DNA of 64,000 nucleotides, taken from contig JBPBPL010000016.1 in assembly GCA_050954285.1 (NCBI GenBank), forward strand, positions 81,408 to 145,407. Reading direction: 5' to 3'. Source of the DNA: Mucilaginibacter_A sp050954285 (GTDB lineage Bacteria > Bacteroidota > Bacteroidia > Sphingobacteriales > Sphingobacteriaceae). A program made the translations under genes and the position numbers. The notes below the pieces were generated by a model that saw nothing but the letters and a program-made list of their open reading frames with translations, made no database searches and was not told the DNA's origin. Positions 1-8,403 of this stretch are shown here, in pieces (the stretch's first letter is position 1; each line of letters opens with the position of its first letter).

Positions 1-642
1 ATTGTTTGTTGCCCATATACTTATTTGCACAGCTTGGCACAACTGGTGAAAGGGCATTCCCAAATTTCAGTTGGTGCACAAAACTGTCATCAGGAAGAAG
101 CCGGTGCTTTTACAGGCGAGATTTCTGCTAAAATGATCCGTTCTGTTGGCGCGCAATACGTGATTTTAGGTCATTCAGAGCGTCGGCAGTATTTTGGAGA
201 AAGCAACGAACTACTGTCCAAAAAAACCGATGTAGTGTTGAGTAATTCTTTAAAACCGATTTTTTGTATTGGCGAAACTTTAGACGAACGCGAAAGCAAT
301 CGGTTTTTTGAAGTTATTAAATCTCAATTGAGCGAAGGTTTATTCCATCTGCAAAAAGAGCAATTTGCACAAGTTGTGATTGCATACGAACCCGTTTGGG
401 CAATCGGAACCGGAAAAACCGCATCTTCTGCACAGGCCCAGGAAATTCACGCTTTTATCCGCCAGGAAATCGCTGCAAAATATGGTCAGGAAACCGCTGA
501 TGAAACTACGATTTTGTATGGCGGCAGCTGCAATACTAAAAATGCGCATGAACTTTTTTCTCAGCTGGATATTGATGGTGGATTGATTGGTGGTGCTTCT
601 TTAAAGTCGAGGGATTTTGTGGATATTATTAAAGCTTACTAA
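1..642 (+). CDS. tpiA: Triosephosphate isomerase, 5' end cut by window
   Basis: Interconverts dihydroxyacetone phosphate and glyceraldehyde 3-phosphate in cytoplasmic glycolysis. The reading frame is open from base 1 to the stop at 640-642, so the N-terminal part (about 40 residues, including the substrate-binding Asn/Lys) lies upstream of the window. Visible family motifs are the catalytic-His segment VILGHSERR, the catalytic-Glu segment AYEPVWAIGTGKTA that also carries flexible loop 6, and the phosphate-binding YGGS and GGASL loops near the C-terminus. The gene is followed after about 90 bp by prmA on the same strand. Identification is secure; only the true start cannot be given. Confidence 0.97.
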   Translation: MVCCPYTYLHSLAQLVKGHSQISVGAQNCHQEEAGAFTGEISAKMIRSVGAQYVILGHSERRQYFGESNELLSKKTDVVLSNSLKPIFCIGETLDERESNRFFEVIKSQLSEGLFHLQKEQFAQVVIAYEPVWAIGTGKTASSAQAQEIHAFIRQEIAAKYGQETADETTILYGGSCNTKNAHELFSQLDIDGGLIGGASLKSRDFVDIIKAY

Positions 643-732
643 AAGCAGTTAGTATTTAGTAGCAAATATCAAGATACAAATTGCTGTTATACAAATACTT
701 GATGCTAAATATTGGCTATATAATATTACAAA

Positions 733-1569
733 ATGAATTATATTGAACTTCTTTTTACTACTATTTTTCAGGAAGAATATCAGCAGGATTTGCTGATGAA
801 CGAACTTGCAGAAGCTGGCTGTGATACTTTTGAAGATTTAGATTTTGGCTTTAAAGCTTACATGCCTGCTACTTCTTTTAACAAGGAAAAACTGGACGAC
901 AGGTTAGGGCCTTTTCATCAGCTATTAACGTTTTCGTATGAAGTAAATCTGATTCCGCAGAAAAACTGGAACGCGGTTTGGGAAAGCAATTTTCAGCCAA
1001 TTCAAATCAAAGATCAGATTTGGGTAAGGGCAACATTTCATGAACCTCGGCCTGATTTTCCGTTCGAAATTATAATTGATCCGAAAATGGCTTTCGGCAC
1101 TGGCCATCATCAAACCACATCTATGATGATGGATTTTATGTTGGATACTGTTTTTACCGGTAAAAAAGTATTGGATATGGGTTGCGGTACAGGAATTTTG
1201 GCTATTCTGGCAGCTAAAAAAGGTGCAACTGATATTGTCGCAATTGATTATGATCCAGTTTGTTGCGAAAGTGCCACAGAAAATATAATACTAAATCACG
1301 TTAACAATATTCAGGTTTTATGTGGATCAAAAGAGTTGATTCCGCATGAGGAATTCGATGTAATTCTGGCTAATATCAACAGAAATATTTTGCTCGATCA
1401 ATTGGAAACTTACTCCCAAACCCTCAAAGCCGGCGGTTTGCTATTTTTAAGTGGATTTTATGAACAACCTGATTTGGAAATCCTAAAGGTGGCTGCATCG
1501 AAATCACAACTCCAGTACTTAGAACATAAAAAGAGTCAGGAATGGGTTTCGGCAAAATTTATTCGTTAA
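733..1569 (+). CDS. prmA: Ribosomal protein L11 methyltransferase
   Basis: SAM-dependent methyltransferase that methylates lysines and the N-terminus of ribosomal protein L11. The 278-residue length is normal for the family. The PrmA-specific FGTGHHQTT segment lies at about residue 120, the SAM-binding motif VLDMGCGTGIL at about 145-155, and the NIN-type motif (ANINRN) characteristic of amide/amine N-methyltransferases at about 214. An N-terminal domain of about 110 residues precedes the catalytic domain, as in PrmA. The ATG at 733 gives the expected N-terminus. It sits between tpiA and a Mur ligase, all on the plus strand. Confidence 0.95.
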   Translation: MNYIELLFTTIFQEEYQQDLLMNELAEAGCDTFEDLDFGFKAYMPATSFNKEKLDDRLGPFHQLLTFSYEVNLIPQKNWNAVWESNFQPIQIKDQIWVRATFHEPRPDFPFEIIIDPKMAFGTGHHQTTSMMMDFMLDTVFTGKKVLDMGCGTGILAILAAKKGATDIVAIDYDPVCCESATENIILNHVNNIQVLCGSKELIPHEEFDVILANINRNILLDQLETYSQTLKAGGLLFLSGFYEQPDLEILKVAASKSQLQYLEHKKSQEWVSAKFIR

Positions 1570-1652
1570 ACTATCGTTAATTTTCTTAGTCATAACAATA
1601 AAGCTGTTTTTGATTTATTTTTATAACTATAAATTAATAATGCTATTTCTAT

Positions 1653-3005
1653 ATGAAGGTACATTTTATAGCAATGGGTGGAAGTGCTATGCACAATTTA
1701 GCTATTGCTTTACATAAAAAAGGATTTGAAGTTACTGGTTCTGATGATGTTTTTACAGAACCATCCAAATCAAGATTGGATCGGTTTAGCTTGTTGCCGG
1801 AAAAATCAGGTTGGGATAAATTCAGAATCACGTCAGACTTGGATGCTGTAATTTTAGGAATGCATGCCAAAGCAGATAATCCGGAACTACTGGAAGCACA
1901 GCAAAAAGGCATCAAAATATATTCTTATCCCGAGTATATTTATGAGCAATCTAAAGATAAAACTCGTGTTGTAATTGGTGGAAGCCACGGTAAAACCACT
2001 ATTACTTCCATGATTTTACATGTGCTAAAAGAAGCATCACTTGATTTTGATTATTTAGTAGGTGCACAATTGGAAGGTTTTGATACAATGGTTAGGCTGA
2101 CTGATGCACCATTAATTGTAATTGAAGGTGATGAATATTTAGCTTCGCCGATAGACAGAAGGCCGAAGTTTCACTTGTATCAGGCAAACATTGGATTGAT
2201 TAGCGGCATTGCCTGGGATCATATCAACGTATTTCCAACTTTTGAAATTTACTTGCAACAGTTTGCTGCTTTTATCGATACAATTAAACCTAATGGCCAA
2301 TTGATTTATTGTGAACAGGATGAAGTTTTAAAAAAAATGGTAGAACAAAGCTCGTCCAAGCTTCAAAAAATTTCTTATCATTTGCCCGAATATCAAATTA
2401 TAAATGGTGTTACAAGTGTAATTAACCAACATGAAGATTATGCTTTACATGTTTTTGGAGAACACAATTTACTTAATTTAGAAGCAGCAAAAGCGGTATG
2501 TAAAGCTTTAAAAATTGAAGATGGAATTTTTTATAAAGCGATCAGTACTTTTAAAGGTGCAGCTAAAAGATTAGAACTGATTGGCAGTAACTTGCAAACG
2601 AATGTTTATAAAGATTTTGCACATTCTCCATCCAAACTTACGGCTACCATTGATGCTGTAAAACAACAATTTCCTGATCGAAAGTTAGTGGCTTGTATTG
2701 AGTTGCATACCTTTAGTAGTTTGAACAAATCATTTTTGCAAGAGTATAAAAGCACAATGGATGTAGCTGATGTAAGTATTGTTTTTATTGATGAACATAC
2801 TTTCGTGCAAAAAAATATGGAACCTTATTCTGCGCAACAAGTACAAGAGGCATTTAAGAATGAAGATATAATATTTTTTAATCAGGCAAAAGAATTGTTT
2901 ATGCACCTCAAAAATTTGAACTATAAGAACACAAACTTACTGATGATGAGTTCGGGTACTTTTGCCGGAACAGATTTGGTCAAGTTTGCAGAAAGTATTT
3001 TATAG
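1653..3005 (+). CDS. mpl: Mur ligase family protein, Mpl-like murein peptide ligase
   Basis: Predicted cytoplasmic ATP-dependent ligase joining UDP-N-acetylmuramate to a recycled murein peptide. The N-terminal Rossmann segment begins VHFIAMGGSAMHNLA. The ATP P-loop GGSHGKTT is at about residues 109-116, followed by the Mur-ligase central domain (IEGDEYLAS) and a C-terminal domain with KDFAHSPSK in place of the usual DDYAHHP motif. Length (450 aa) fits Mpl rather than the longer MurC. It differs from MurC enough that the gene symbol rests on overall family resemblance; a Bacteroidota-specific Mur-like ligase is the alternative. Confidence 0.8.
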   Translation: MKVHFIAMGGSAMHNLAIALHKKGFEVTGSDDVFTEPSKSRLDRFSLLPEKSGWDKFRITSDLDAVILGMHAKADNPELLEAQQKGIKIYSYPEYIYEQSKDKTRVVIGGSHGKTTITSMILHVLKEASLDFDYLVGAQLEGFDTMVRLTDAPLIVIEGDEYLASPIDRRPKFHLYQANIGLISGIAWDHINVFPTFEIYLQQFAAFIDTIKPNGQLIYCEQDEVLKKMVEQSSSKLQKISYHLPEYQIINGVTSVINQHEDYALHVFGEHNLLNLEAAKAVCKALKIEDGIFYKAISTFKGAAKRLELIGSNLQTNVYKDFAHSPSKLTATIDAVKQQFPDRKLVACIELHTFSSLNKSFLQEYKSTMDVADVSIVFIDEHTFVQKNMEPYSAQQVQEAFKNEDIIFFNQAKELFMHLKNLNYKNTNLLMMSSGTFAGTDLVKFAESIL

Positions 3006-3100
3006 ATCAATTAATATTATCAAAAATAAATAACTAATTACCAAAGCAGTCGTATAAATTGTAACTATTATAAATTGCTTTAAACTAATAATTAAGCGCT

Positions 3101-3442
3101 ATGAAGTCATTAGGAAAAAAAATCAGGTTGTTGCGTCATCAAAAAGGTTGGAGCCAGGAAGATGTGGCCAAACAATTGGATATATCGATACCTGCTTTTT
3201 CTAAAATTGAAACAGGAATTACTGATATTAACTTATCAAGATTGGAACAAATTTCCAAGTTGTATGAAATGTCAGTTGTGCAATTGTTAACTTTTAACGA
3301 TACGGAACAAGAGCAAAAATCAGCTTCTGAAATTGAATCTATGCAGAAGAAACTTGTAGAAAGAGAAGCTGAATTAATTGACTTGCAAAAAAAGGTAATT
3401 GAATTGTATGAAGAACTGAGAAGACCAAAGGCAATTGCATAA
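3101..3442 (+). CDS. XRE-family HTH regulator with C-terminal coiled coil
   Basis: A 113-residue cytoplasmic DNA-binding protein. Residues about 6-62 form a Cro/C1-type helix-turn-helix (IRLLRHQKGWSQEDVAKQLD, then ISIPAFSKIETG). Residues about 72-108 are rich in E/K/L heptads (VEREAELIDLQKKVIELYEE), predicting a dimerising coiled coil. There is no metabolite-binding domain. It stands alone about 95 bp after the Mur ligase and converges on the GNAT-like gene. Targets cannot be inferred from the sequence. Confidence 0.88.
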   Translation: MKSLGKKIRLLRHQKGWSQEDVAKQLDISIPAFSKIETGITDINLSRLEQISKLYEMSVVQLLTFNDTEQEQKSASEIESMQKKLVEREAELIDLQKKVIELYEELRRPKAIA

Positions 3443-3475
3443 TTTGGTTTTATAAACTGATAACTTGTGCCTTTG

Positions 3476-4597
3476 TTATTTGAATATGCAACGCATCGTT
3501 ACATGTCTTTTTCCAAACTTTACGTTCATTGCGTCATGAAGAGATAGCATTTTGTTATTAAAATCTCCAACCCAGGATAGTTCCAGTTCCTTGTATTGTT
3601 TTAGAGGATAAACATATTCCTTTAATTTAATAAATATGGCAGATTCTAAACCGTGTTTCTGAAACTTTTGCTTTGTGCCCATTACAACTGCACGCATCCG
3701 GTTTACACCACGAAGTTTACGATACAAAAATTTTAGTTTGCCAATCAGATTGAGTTTGCCGTTCAGGCCTTTAATCATCTGGTTGGCATCTGGTAAAATT
3801 ACAATAAAAGCAGCCGGTTCTTTATTGATGTAAACAAACCAGATCAGCTTTGGATCCATAATAACTTTCATTTTTTCGAAAGTTTCTAAAATCGTTTCTG
3901 GTTGAATAGGAGTGAAGTTAGTAAAATCACGCCAAGCATCATTGTAGATTTCTCTAAAATCTTCTGCAAAATCTTTGATCTTTTTCGGATCCAGGCTTTT
4001 AAATTCATATCCGGGTTTTTTGGCTACCCAATTAGCAATTTGTGTAAAACGATCTGGAAAAGGCCTGTAAACATCCAGATGATTGGTGATTTGTTCAAAA
4101 AGAACTTCAAATCCGTAATGATCAAAAAAAGCCTTGTAATAAGGATGATGATAATTCATTCCGTAAGACGGCGTAGTAAAACCATCAATTAGCAATCCCC
4201 AAAAATTATCTGTTTCGCCAAAATTAATCGGTCCATCCATCGCTTCCATACCGTGTTCTTTTAGCCAGTTTTTAGCAGTATCGAACAAAAGAATAGCAAC
4301 CGACTCATCATCAATACTTTCAAAAAAGCCCATTCCACCAGTTGGCTGTTCATTTTGGTAAGCTTTTTTTTCATTGATAAAAGCAGCAACACGGCCAATT
4401 AGCTTGCCATCGTTACTTTTTACAATCCACCTGGTGCAAGTTCCGTGCTGAAAAAAATTATTTTTTTTAGGATCAAATACGGCTTCTACATTTTCATCCA
4501 GCGGGCAAATCCAATTTGGATCGTTTTTGTAAATCACTTTTGCTGCATTCAAAAAATCTTTCCTGCTCTTTTTATCAGTAACTTCTGTAATAACCAT
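3476..4597 (-). CDS. GNAT-like (YghO-type) protein
   Basis: A conserved 373-residue cytoplasmic protein of the type annotated in Bacteroidota as a GNAT-superfamily or YghO-like protein. The N-terminal half contains DPNWICPLDENVEAVFDP and a Gly/Asn-rich segment (DGPINFGETDNFWGLL). The C-terminal half, with AVVMGTKQKFQKHGLESAIF, resembles the acyl-CoA-binding part of a GNAT fold. No signal peptide or membrane segment is present. Its substrate is unknown. It is transcribed divergently from the ferritin-like pair across a 433-bp gap. The ATG at 4597 is the only sensible start. Confidence 0.7.
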   Translation of the reverse strand: MVITEVTDKKSRKDFLNAAKVIYKNDPNWICPLDENVEAVFDPKKNNFFQHGTCTRWIVKSNDGKLIGRVAAFINEKKAYQNEQPTGGMGFFESIDDESVAILLFDTAKNWLKEHGMEAMDGPINFGETDNFWGLLIDGFTTPSYGMNYHHPYYKAFFDHYGFEVLFEQITNHLDVYRPFPDRFTQIANWVAKKPGYEFKSLDPKKIKDFAEDFREIYNDAWRDFTNFTPIQPETILETFEKMKVIMDPKLIWFVYINKEPAAFIVILPDANQMIKGLNGKLNLIGKLKFLYRKLRGVNRMRAVVMGTKQKFQKHGLESAIFIKLKEYVYPLKQYKELELSWVGDFNNKMLSLHDAMNVKFGKRHVTMRCIFK

Positions 4598-4747
4598 TCT
4601 TATTGATTAAAAATTCAAATATAAACAAAGCAGGGATTGAAGTAAGCAAAATTGTACTGTAGGCAATGGAAATCTTATTTTACTAATACATAATAATTAA
4701 ACGAAATTGATAACCAGTAAACTAAATCGAATATGATTTAGGATAAA

Positions 4748-4815
4748 ACTTCTTTTAAGTTTAAAAACTGTACTGCCATAATAGAACTTATAATTTTTGC
4801 TGATAAAAGAAGTAT
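4748..4815. repeat. Inverted pair of the dispersed repeat, in the 4598-5030 gap
   Basis: A left arm ACTTCTTTTA (4748-4757) and a right arm TAAAAGAAGT (4804-4813, within GATAAAAGAAGTAT at 4802-4815) form a 10-bp perfect inverted repeat with a 46-bp spacer. The right arm is a full copy of the 14-bp core of the window-wide repeat. It lies in the 433-bp divergent intergenic region between the GNAT-like gene and the ferritin-like genes. No gene is visible in this gap. Confidence 0.65.
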
Positions 4816-5030
4816 GCACATCTTTTGGAATTAATCAGATTAATACAAACAAAAGCAAGTAGCTTCCGTTTAAGCAACGTATTACAATAATTGAGATTTG
4901 AAAAATTTCGTAATATTATAATCCGATCCAAAATTTTACTTTGAAATAACTTTATAATTAAAAATCTGCTGCTCAGTATTAACCGTATATCATTCAAAAT
5001 CAACTATAAAAACTAATCAACTCAATTATC

Positions 5031-5750
5031 ATGGAAATTTTCACAAAAAAAGGTGATCAACTCTTAACTTCTCCGGAAGCAGAGTCATCAAAAGGAATGC
5101 AAAGGAGACAATTCTTGCGTTATGCGGGCGTTGGTACTGCTGCAGTAGGTTTATTTGCTGCCGAAGCTTGTAAAAAAGATAGGAACTCTTACACAGGTGT
5201 TTACTTGGGGAGCGGTGATATTGGTATATTAAATTATGCTTATGCTTTAGAGCAATTAGAAGCAGCTTTTTATATTCAGGTTGTATCCAATTCTGCTTTT
5301 ACTACTCAGTTCTCTGCTGATGAGCAATTATTAATCACTGATGTTCGAAACCATGAGGTATTGCATAGAGAATTTTTTAAAGCTGCCTTAGGTACAAGTG
5401 CTATTCCAGCTTTAACGGTTAATTTTAGTTCAATTAATTTTGCACAAAGAGCAAGCGTTCTGGCTACTGCAAAAGCTTTTGAAGATTTAGGTGTTTCTGC
5501 TTACAACGGCGCTGGTTACTTAATTCAAAGCGCTACTTATTTAACTTTAGCTGGCAAGATTGTATCTGTAGAAGCTCGTCATGCAGCTTATTTTAGAGAT
5601 TTAGTTACACCTAACACTTTTGTTGGCAGCGATGTAGTTAACATTGCAGGAAATGGTTTAGAGTATGATATGACTCCAACTGCCGTTTTAGCAAAAGCAA
5701 GTGCTTACATTACTACACCAATCAATGCATCTGATTTACCTACTTCTTAA
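5031..5750 (+). CDS. Secreted ferritin-like domain protein, first of a pair
   Basis: A 239-residue protein of the ferritin_2-like family. The N-terminus carries a Tat-like signal (RRQFLRYAGVGTAAVG, residues about 25-40) followed by a Cys (AAEACKK) that could be a lipobox, so the protein is probably exported and possibly lipidated. The mature part keeps the four-helix-bundle metal ligand pattern: LEQLEAAFY, RNHEVLHREF, AKAFEDLG and SVEARHAAY, with E and ExxH residues on successive helices. No function has been shown for the family; di-iron chemistry or iron/redox protection in the periplasm is inference. The stop is 11 bp before the next, homologous gene. Confidence 0.85.
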   Translation: MEIFTKKGDQLLTSPEAESSKGMQRRQFLRYAGVGTAAVGLFAAEACKKDRNSYTGVYLGSGDIGILNYAYALEQLEAAFYIQVVSNSAFTTQFSADEQLLITDVRNHEVLHREFFKAALGTSAIPALTVNFSSINFAQRASVLATAKAFEDLGVSAYNGAGYLIQSATYLTLAGKIVSVEARHAAYFRDLVTPNTFVGSDVVNIAGNGLEYDMTPTAVLAKASAYITTPINASDLPTS

Positions 5751-5761
5751 AAACTAACCTC

Positions 5762-6610
5762 ATGGACTTATTAAATATAATTCAAGAAATTGAAAAAGTT
5801 GATCCTGAATTTCAGGATAAGATCAGCCCCCGCCGTGCTGCTATTAAAAACATTACCAGCTTTGGATCAAAAGTAGCTGTTGCAGCTATTCCATTTGCTT
5901 TAGGTTCATTGTTTAAAAAAGCTTATGCACAGCAATCAACCAGCACTATTGTTGGTGTATTAAATTATGCTTTGCAATTAGAATTTTTAGAATCTAATTT
6001 TTACAATGCAGGTTTAAACAGCACCGCTTTTTCTGTAATGAAAGCAGGTTTAAGTGCAACTGAATTAGCAGGTTTAACTTTGATTACTACTGATGAATCA
6101 CACCATGTTACCTTTTTACAAACAGTAATTACCTCTTTGGGTGCTACACCAGTTTCTTTTACAGCTGCAAATTTTGATTTTACAGCAAAAGGAACTTTTC
6201 CTACAGTCTACACAAGCAGCGATACTTGGTTAGCTGTAGCAGAAACTTTTGAAGATACGGGTGTAAGAGCATACAAAGGTCAGGCACCAGCCTTGTTACG
6301 TAACAAAACAGTATTAACAGCTGCTTTGGATATTCACTCTGTAGAAGCTCGTCACGCTTCACATTTGCGTATGATGCGTAGAGCAAGAGGTGTAAGTATT
6401 AAACCTTGGATCACTGGTGCAAATGATACAGGTATTGCTGCAGTTGCAGCTTCTTATGCTGGCGAAGATAATGTTACTCAAGGTGGTGTAAATGTTACCA
6501 CTTTAGCTGCTGTAAGTGGAACAACTACAATGGACACTGCAACTCAAGCCTTTGACGAGCCGTTAGATATGATGACAGTAGTTGGAATTGTAACTCCTTT
6601 CTTCAAATAA
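5762..6610 (+). CDS. Secreted ferritin-like domain protein, second of a pair
   Basis: A 282-residue paralogue of the preceding gene and clearly in the same transcript. It has an unusual long N-terminal leader with SPRRAAIKN at about residue 22, then a hydrophobic stretch ending in a possible cleavage site (KKAYAQQ) near residue 58. The ferritin-like ligands are LEFLESNFY, DESHHVTF, AETFEDTG and SVEARHASH. It is longer than its partner at the C-terminus. The two probably form a hetero-oligomer or share substrate; neither is inferable in detail. A strong terminator follows at 6631-6659. Confidence 0.83.
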   Translation: MDLLNIIQEIEKVDPEFQDKISPRRAAIKNITSFGSKVAVAAIPFALGSLFKKAYAQQSTSTIVGVLNYALQLEFLESNFYNAGLNSTAFSVMKAGLSATELAGLTLITTDESHHVTFLQTVITSLGATPVSFTAANFDFTAKGTFPTVYTSSDTWLAVAETFEDTGVRAYKGQAPALLRNKTVLTAALDIHSVEARHASHLRMMRRARGVSIKPWITGANDTGIAAVAASYAGEDNVTQGGVNVTTLAAVSGTTTMDTATQAFDEPLDMMTVVGIVTPFFK

Positions 6611-6630
6611 CAACAAACAACTTTTAATAA

Positions 6631-6659
6631 AAAAAGAGCGAAATTTTCGCTCTTTTTTT
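6631..6659. terminator. Bidirectional rho-independent terminator
   Basis: AAAAAGAGCGAAA pairs with TTTTCGCTCTTTTT, giving a GC-containing stem with an A-tract on one side and a T-tract on the other. It can stop transcription from the ferritin pair (plus) and from mqnC (minus), which converge here. Confidence 0.9.
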
Positions 6660-6664
6660 ATGCT

Positions 6665-6678
6665 TATAAAAGAAGTAT
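6665..6678 (-). repeat. Dispersed repeat, single copy
   Basis: TATAAAAGAAGTAT, the core of the window-wide repeat read on the minus strand, lies immediately after the terminator and abuts the stop codon of mqnC. Confidence 0.6.
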
Positions 6679-7802
6679 TAATAATTAATTACTTGCTCTT
6701 CCAATGATTCAGGAATCTCTCTCCACTGATATTTTTGATTACGTAACTGTGGCTCAAAACCAGCTTCTAAAATTGCATCCTGAATGCCTTTTGCTGTAAA
6801 ACGATGTGGTGCGCCTGCTGCCGAAACCACATTTTCTTCAATCATGATCGAACCAAAATCATTTGCACCAGCTTGTAAACACAATTGAGCAACCTGCTTG
6901 CCAACGGTTAACCAGGATGCCTGAATATTTTTGATATTTGGCAGCATGATCCGGCTCAGGGCAATCATCCTGATATATTCATTTCCACTTACATTATTGG
7001 TGATGCCTCGGACTTTTCGCAGCAACGTTCCATCATCCTGAAAAGGCCATGGAATAAACGCCACAAAACCATAAGCTTCAGTAGGTTTTTCTGATTGCAC
7101 TTCACGAATCCAAACCAAATGTTCAAATCGTTCTTCCAGTGTTTCTACATGCCCGAACATCATCGTAGCAGAACTTGGTAAATTAAGCTGATGAGCTGCA
7201 CGCATCACATCCAACCACTCTTTACCACCACATTTACCTTTTGAAATTAAACGCCGAACACGATCGTTCAAAATTTCTGCACCAGCCCCCGGAAGCGAAT
7301 CCAGCCCTGCTGTTTTTAAGGCAGATAAAACTTCATAATGGCTTAATTTATCAAGTTTAGCAATATGTGCTATTTCCGGCGGACCTAAAGAATGCAACTT
7401 CAAATCTGGGTAAAGCTGTTTTAATTGAGAGAATAAATCAACATAAAATTGTAAACCTAAATCCGGATGATGGCCGCCCTGCAAAAGCAGCTGATCTCCG
7501 CCTAAACGAAAAGTTTCTTCTATCTTTTGCTTATAAGTTTCAATATCCGTAATGTAACTATCCTCATGGCCTGGCCGACGAAAAAAATTACAAAATTTAC
7601 AATTGGCAATACAAACGTTGGTAGTGTTTACATTTCGGTCAATCTGCCAGGTGACTTTACCATGCGGCACTTGAATCTTACGCAATTCATTAGCTGTAAA
7701 CATCAGCTCAGCGGTAGAAGCATTATTGTAAAGAAATAGGCCTTCTTCCACAGTTAAAAATTCAAAACGGAGAGCACGGTCTAACAGTTCTGCTGTATTC
7801 AT
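6678..7802 (-). CDS. mqnC: Cyclic dehypoxanthinyl futalosine synthase
   Basis: Radical-SAM enzyme of the futalosine route to menaquinone. It cyclises dehypoxanthine futalosine in the cytoplasm. The 374-residue protein has the CxxxCxxC iron-sulfur motif CIANCKFC at about residues 64-71, the following NFFRRPGHEDSY segment, a Gly-rich GGDQLLLQGGHHPD motif, and the family-typical LPGAGAEIL and AYGFVAFIPWPFQ segments. MqnC is separated from the related MqnE by this length and by these segments. No other menaquinone gene is in the window. Confidence 0.93.
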   Translation of the reverse strand: MNTAELLDRALRFEFLTVEEGLFLYNNASTAELMFTANELRKIQVPHGKVTWQIDRNVNTTNVCIANCKFCNFFRRPGHEDSYITDIETYKQKIEETFRLGGDQLLLQGGHHPDLGLQFYVDLFSQLKQLYPDLKLHSLGPPEIAHIAKLDKLSHYEVLSALKTAGLDSLPGAGAEILNDRVRRLISKGKCGGKEWLDVMRAAHQLNLPSSATMMFGHVETLEERFEHLVWIREVQSEKPTEAYGFVAFIPWPFQDDGTLLRKVRGITNNVSGNEYIRMIALSRIMLPNIKNIQASWLTVGKQVAQLCLQAGANDFGSIMIEENVVSAAGAPHRFTAKGIQDAILEAGFEPQLRNQKYQWREIPESLEEQVINY

Positions 7803-7874
7803 ACATCAAAGATAAGGATGCCAATGTTTAAAAATCTGGGCTTACCATAAACTTACATTAATAGGAAGGAATAT

Positions 7875-7927
7875 TTTTAGTGCTATAAATTTATTATAAA
7901 ATCAAATTTATAGCACTAAAAGAAGTA
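7875..7927. repeat. 18-bp perfect inverted repeat joined to a dispersed-repeat copy
   Basis: TTTTAGTGCTATAAATTT (7875-7892) and AAATTTATAGCACTAAAA (7904-7921) are exact reverse complements around an 11-nt loop. The right arm continues into the dispersed-repeat core TAAAAGAAGTA (7917-7927). On the minus strand it would fold downstream of the 7951-8355 gene, but there is no proper T-tract, so a terminator role is uncertain. Confidence 0.7.
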
Positions 7928-7950
7928 CCGCCAATTGTTTAACTGATAGC

Positions 7951-8355
7951 TTACCGAATCATCACTCCGGGCTTATTCAGAACCGGCAACCGTATAAAAT
8001 TAGATTCGACTATGCTCTCCGGCAAAAAAATAAACTTCTTGTCAAATATTTGATCCTCAATATAATAACTTAGCCAGTATTCGTTATTTAAGCCAAAAGT
8101 TTGTTCGTCAATTGGTTCGATCAACACAAAACTTTGCCGCTCTACCTTTTCAAAAGCGTGGCGTAGGGTAGAAGTTTTTACATCCTCACCATCTTTAAAG
8201 CCATATCCTTTAGAAGTAATCAATGCATTTTTTATTTCCTGATTTTTAAGGTTGATGAGGTAAACATACCAAACCCGACTTTCAGGATTTTCGCTTTCCA
8301 AAGCCACTGCAATAGCTACATCCTCAACTGTATTTTGGGGGAGATCTTTGAGCAT
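7951..8355 (-). CDS. Conserved-looking hypothetical protein next to topA
   Basis: A 134-residue soluble protein without signal peptide or membrane segment; I do not recognise a named family. It is acidic with a beta-rich pattern (SRVWYVYLINLKNQEIKN, then EYWLSYYIEDQIFDKKFIF) and ends in KPGVMIR. It is 48 bp downstream of topA on the same strand and so is probably cotranscribed. Codon use and length look like a genuine gene. Confidence 0.65.
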   Translation of the reverse strand: MLKDLPQNTVEDVAIAVALESENPESRVWYVYLINLKNQEIKNALITSKGYGFKDGEDVKTSTLRHAFEKVERQSFVLIEPIDEQTFGLNNEYWLSYYIEDQIFDKKFIFLPESIVESNFIRLPVLNKPGVMIR

Positions 8356-8403
8356 TAAAATATTAAAATTGAACCTGTTTTGTAGGTACAGAGCAGGCAG
8401 AGA

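Noticed and set aside
4788..5003. Possible 71-codon minus-strand ORF in the divergent gap
   Set aside because: Composition is Ile/Leu-rich AT noise, it contains a dispersed-repeat copy, and it lacks any family resemblance.
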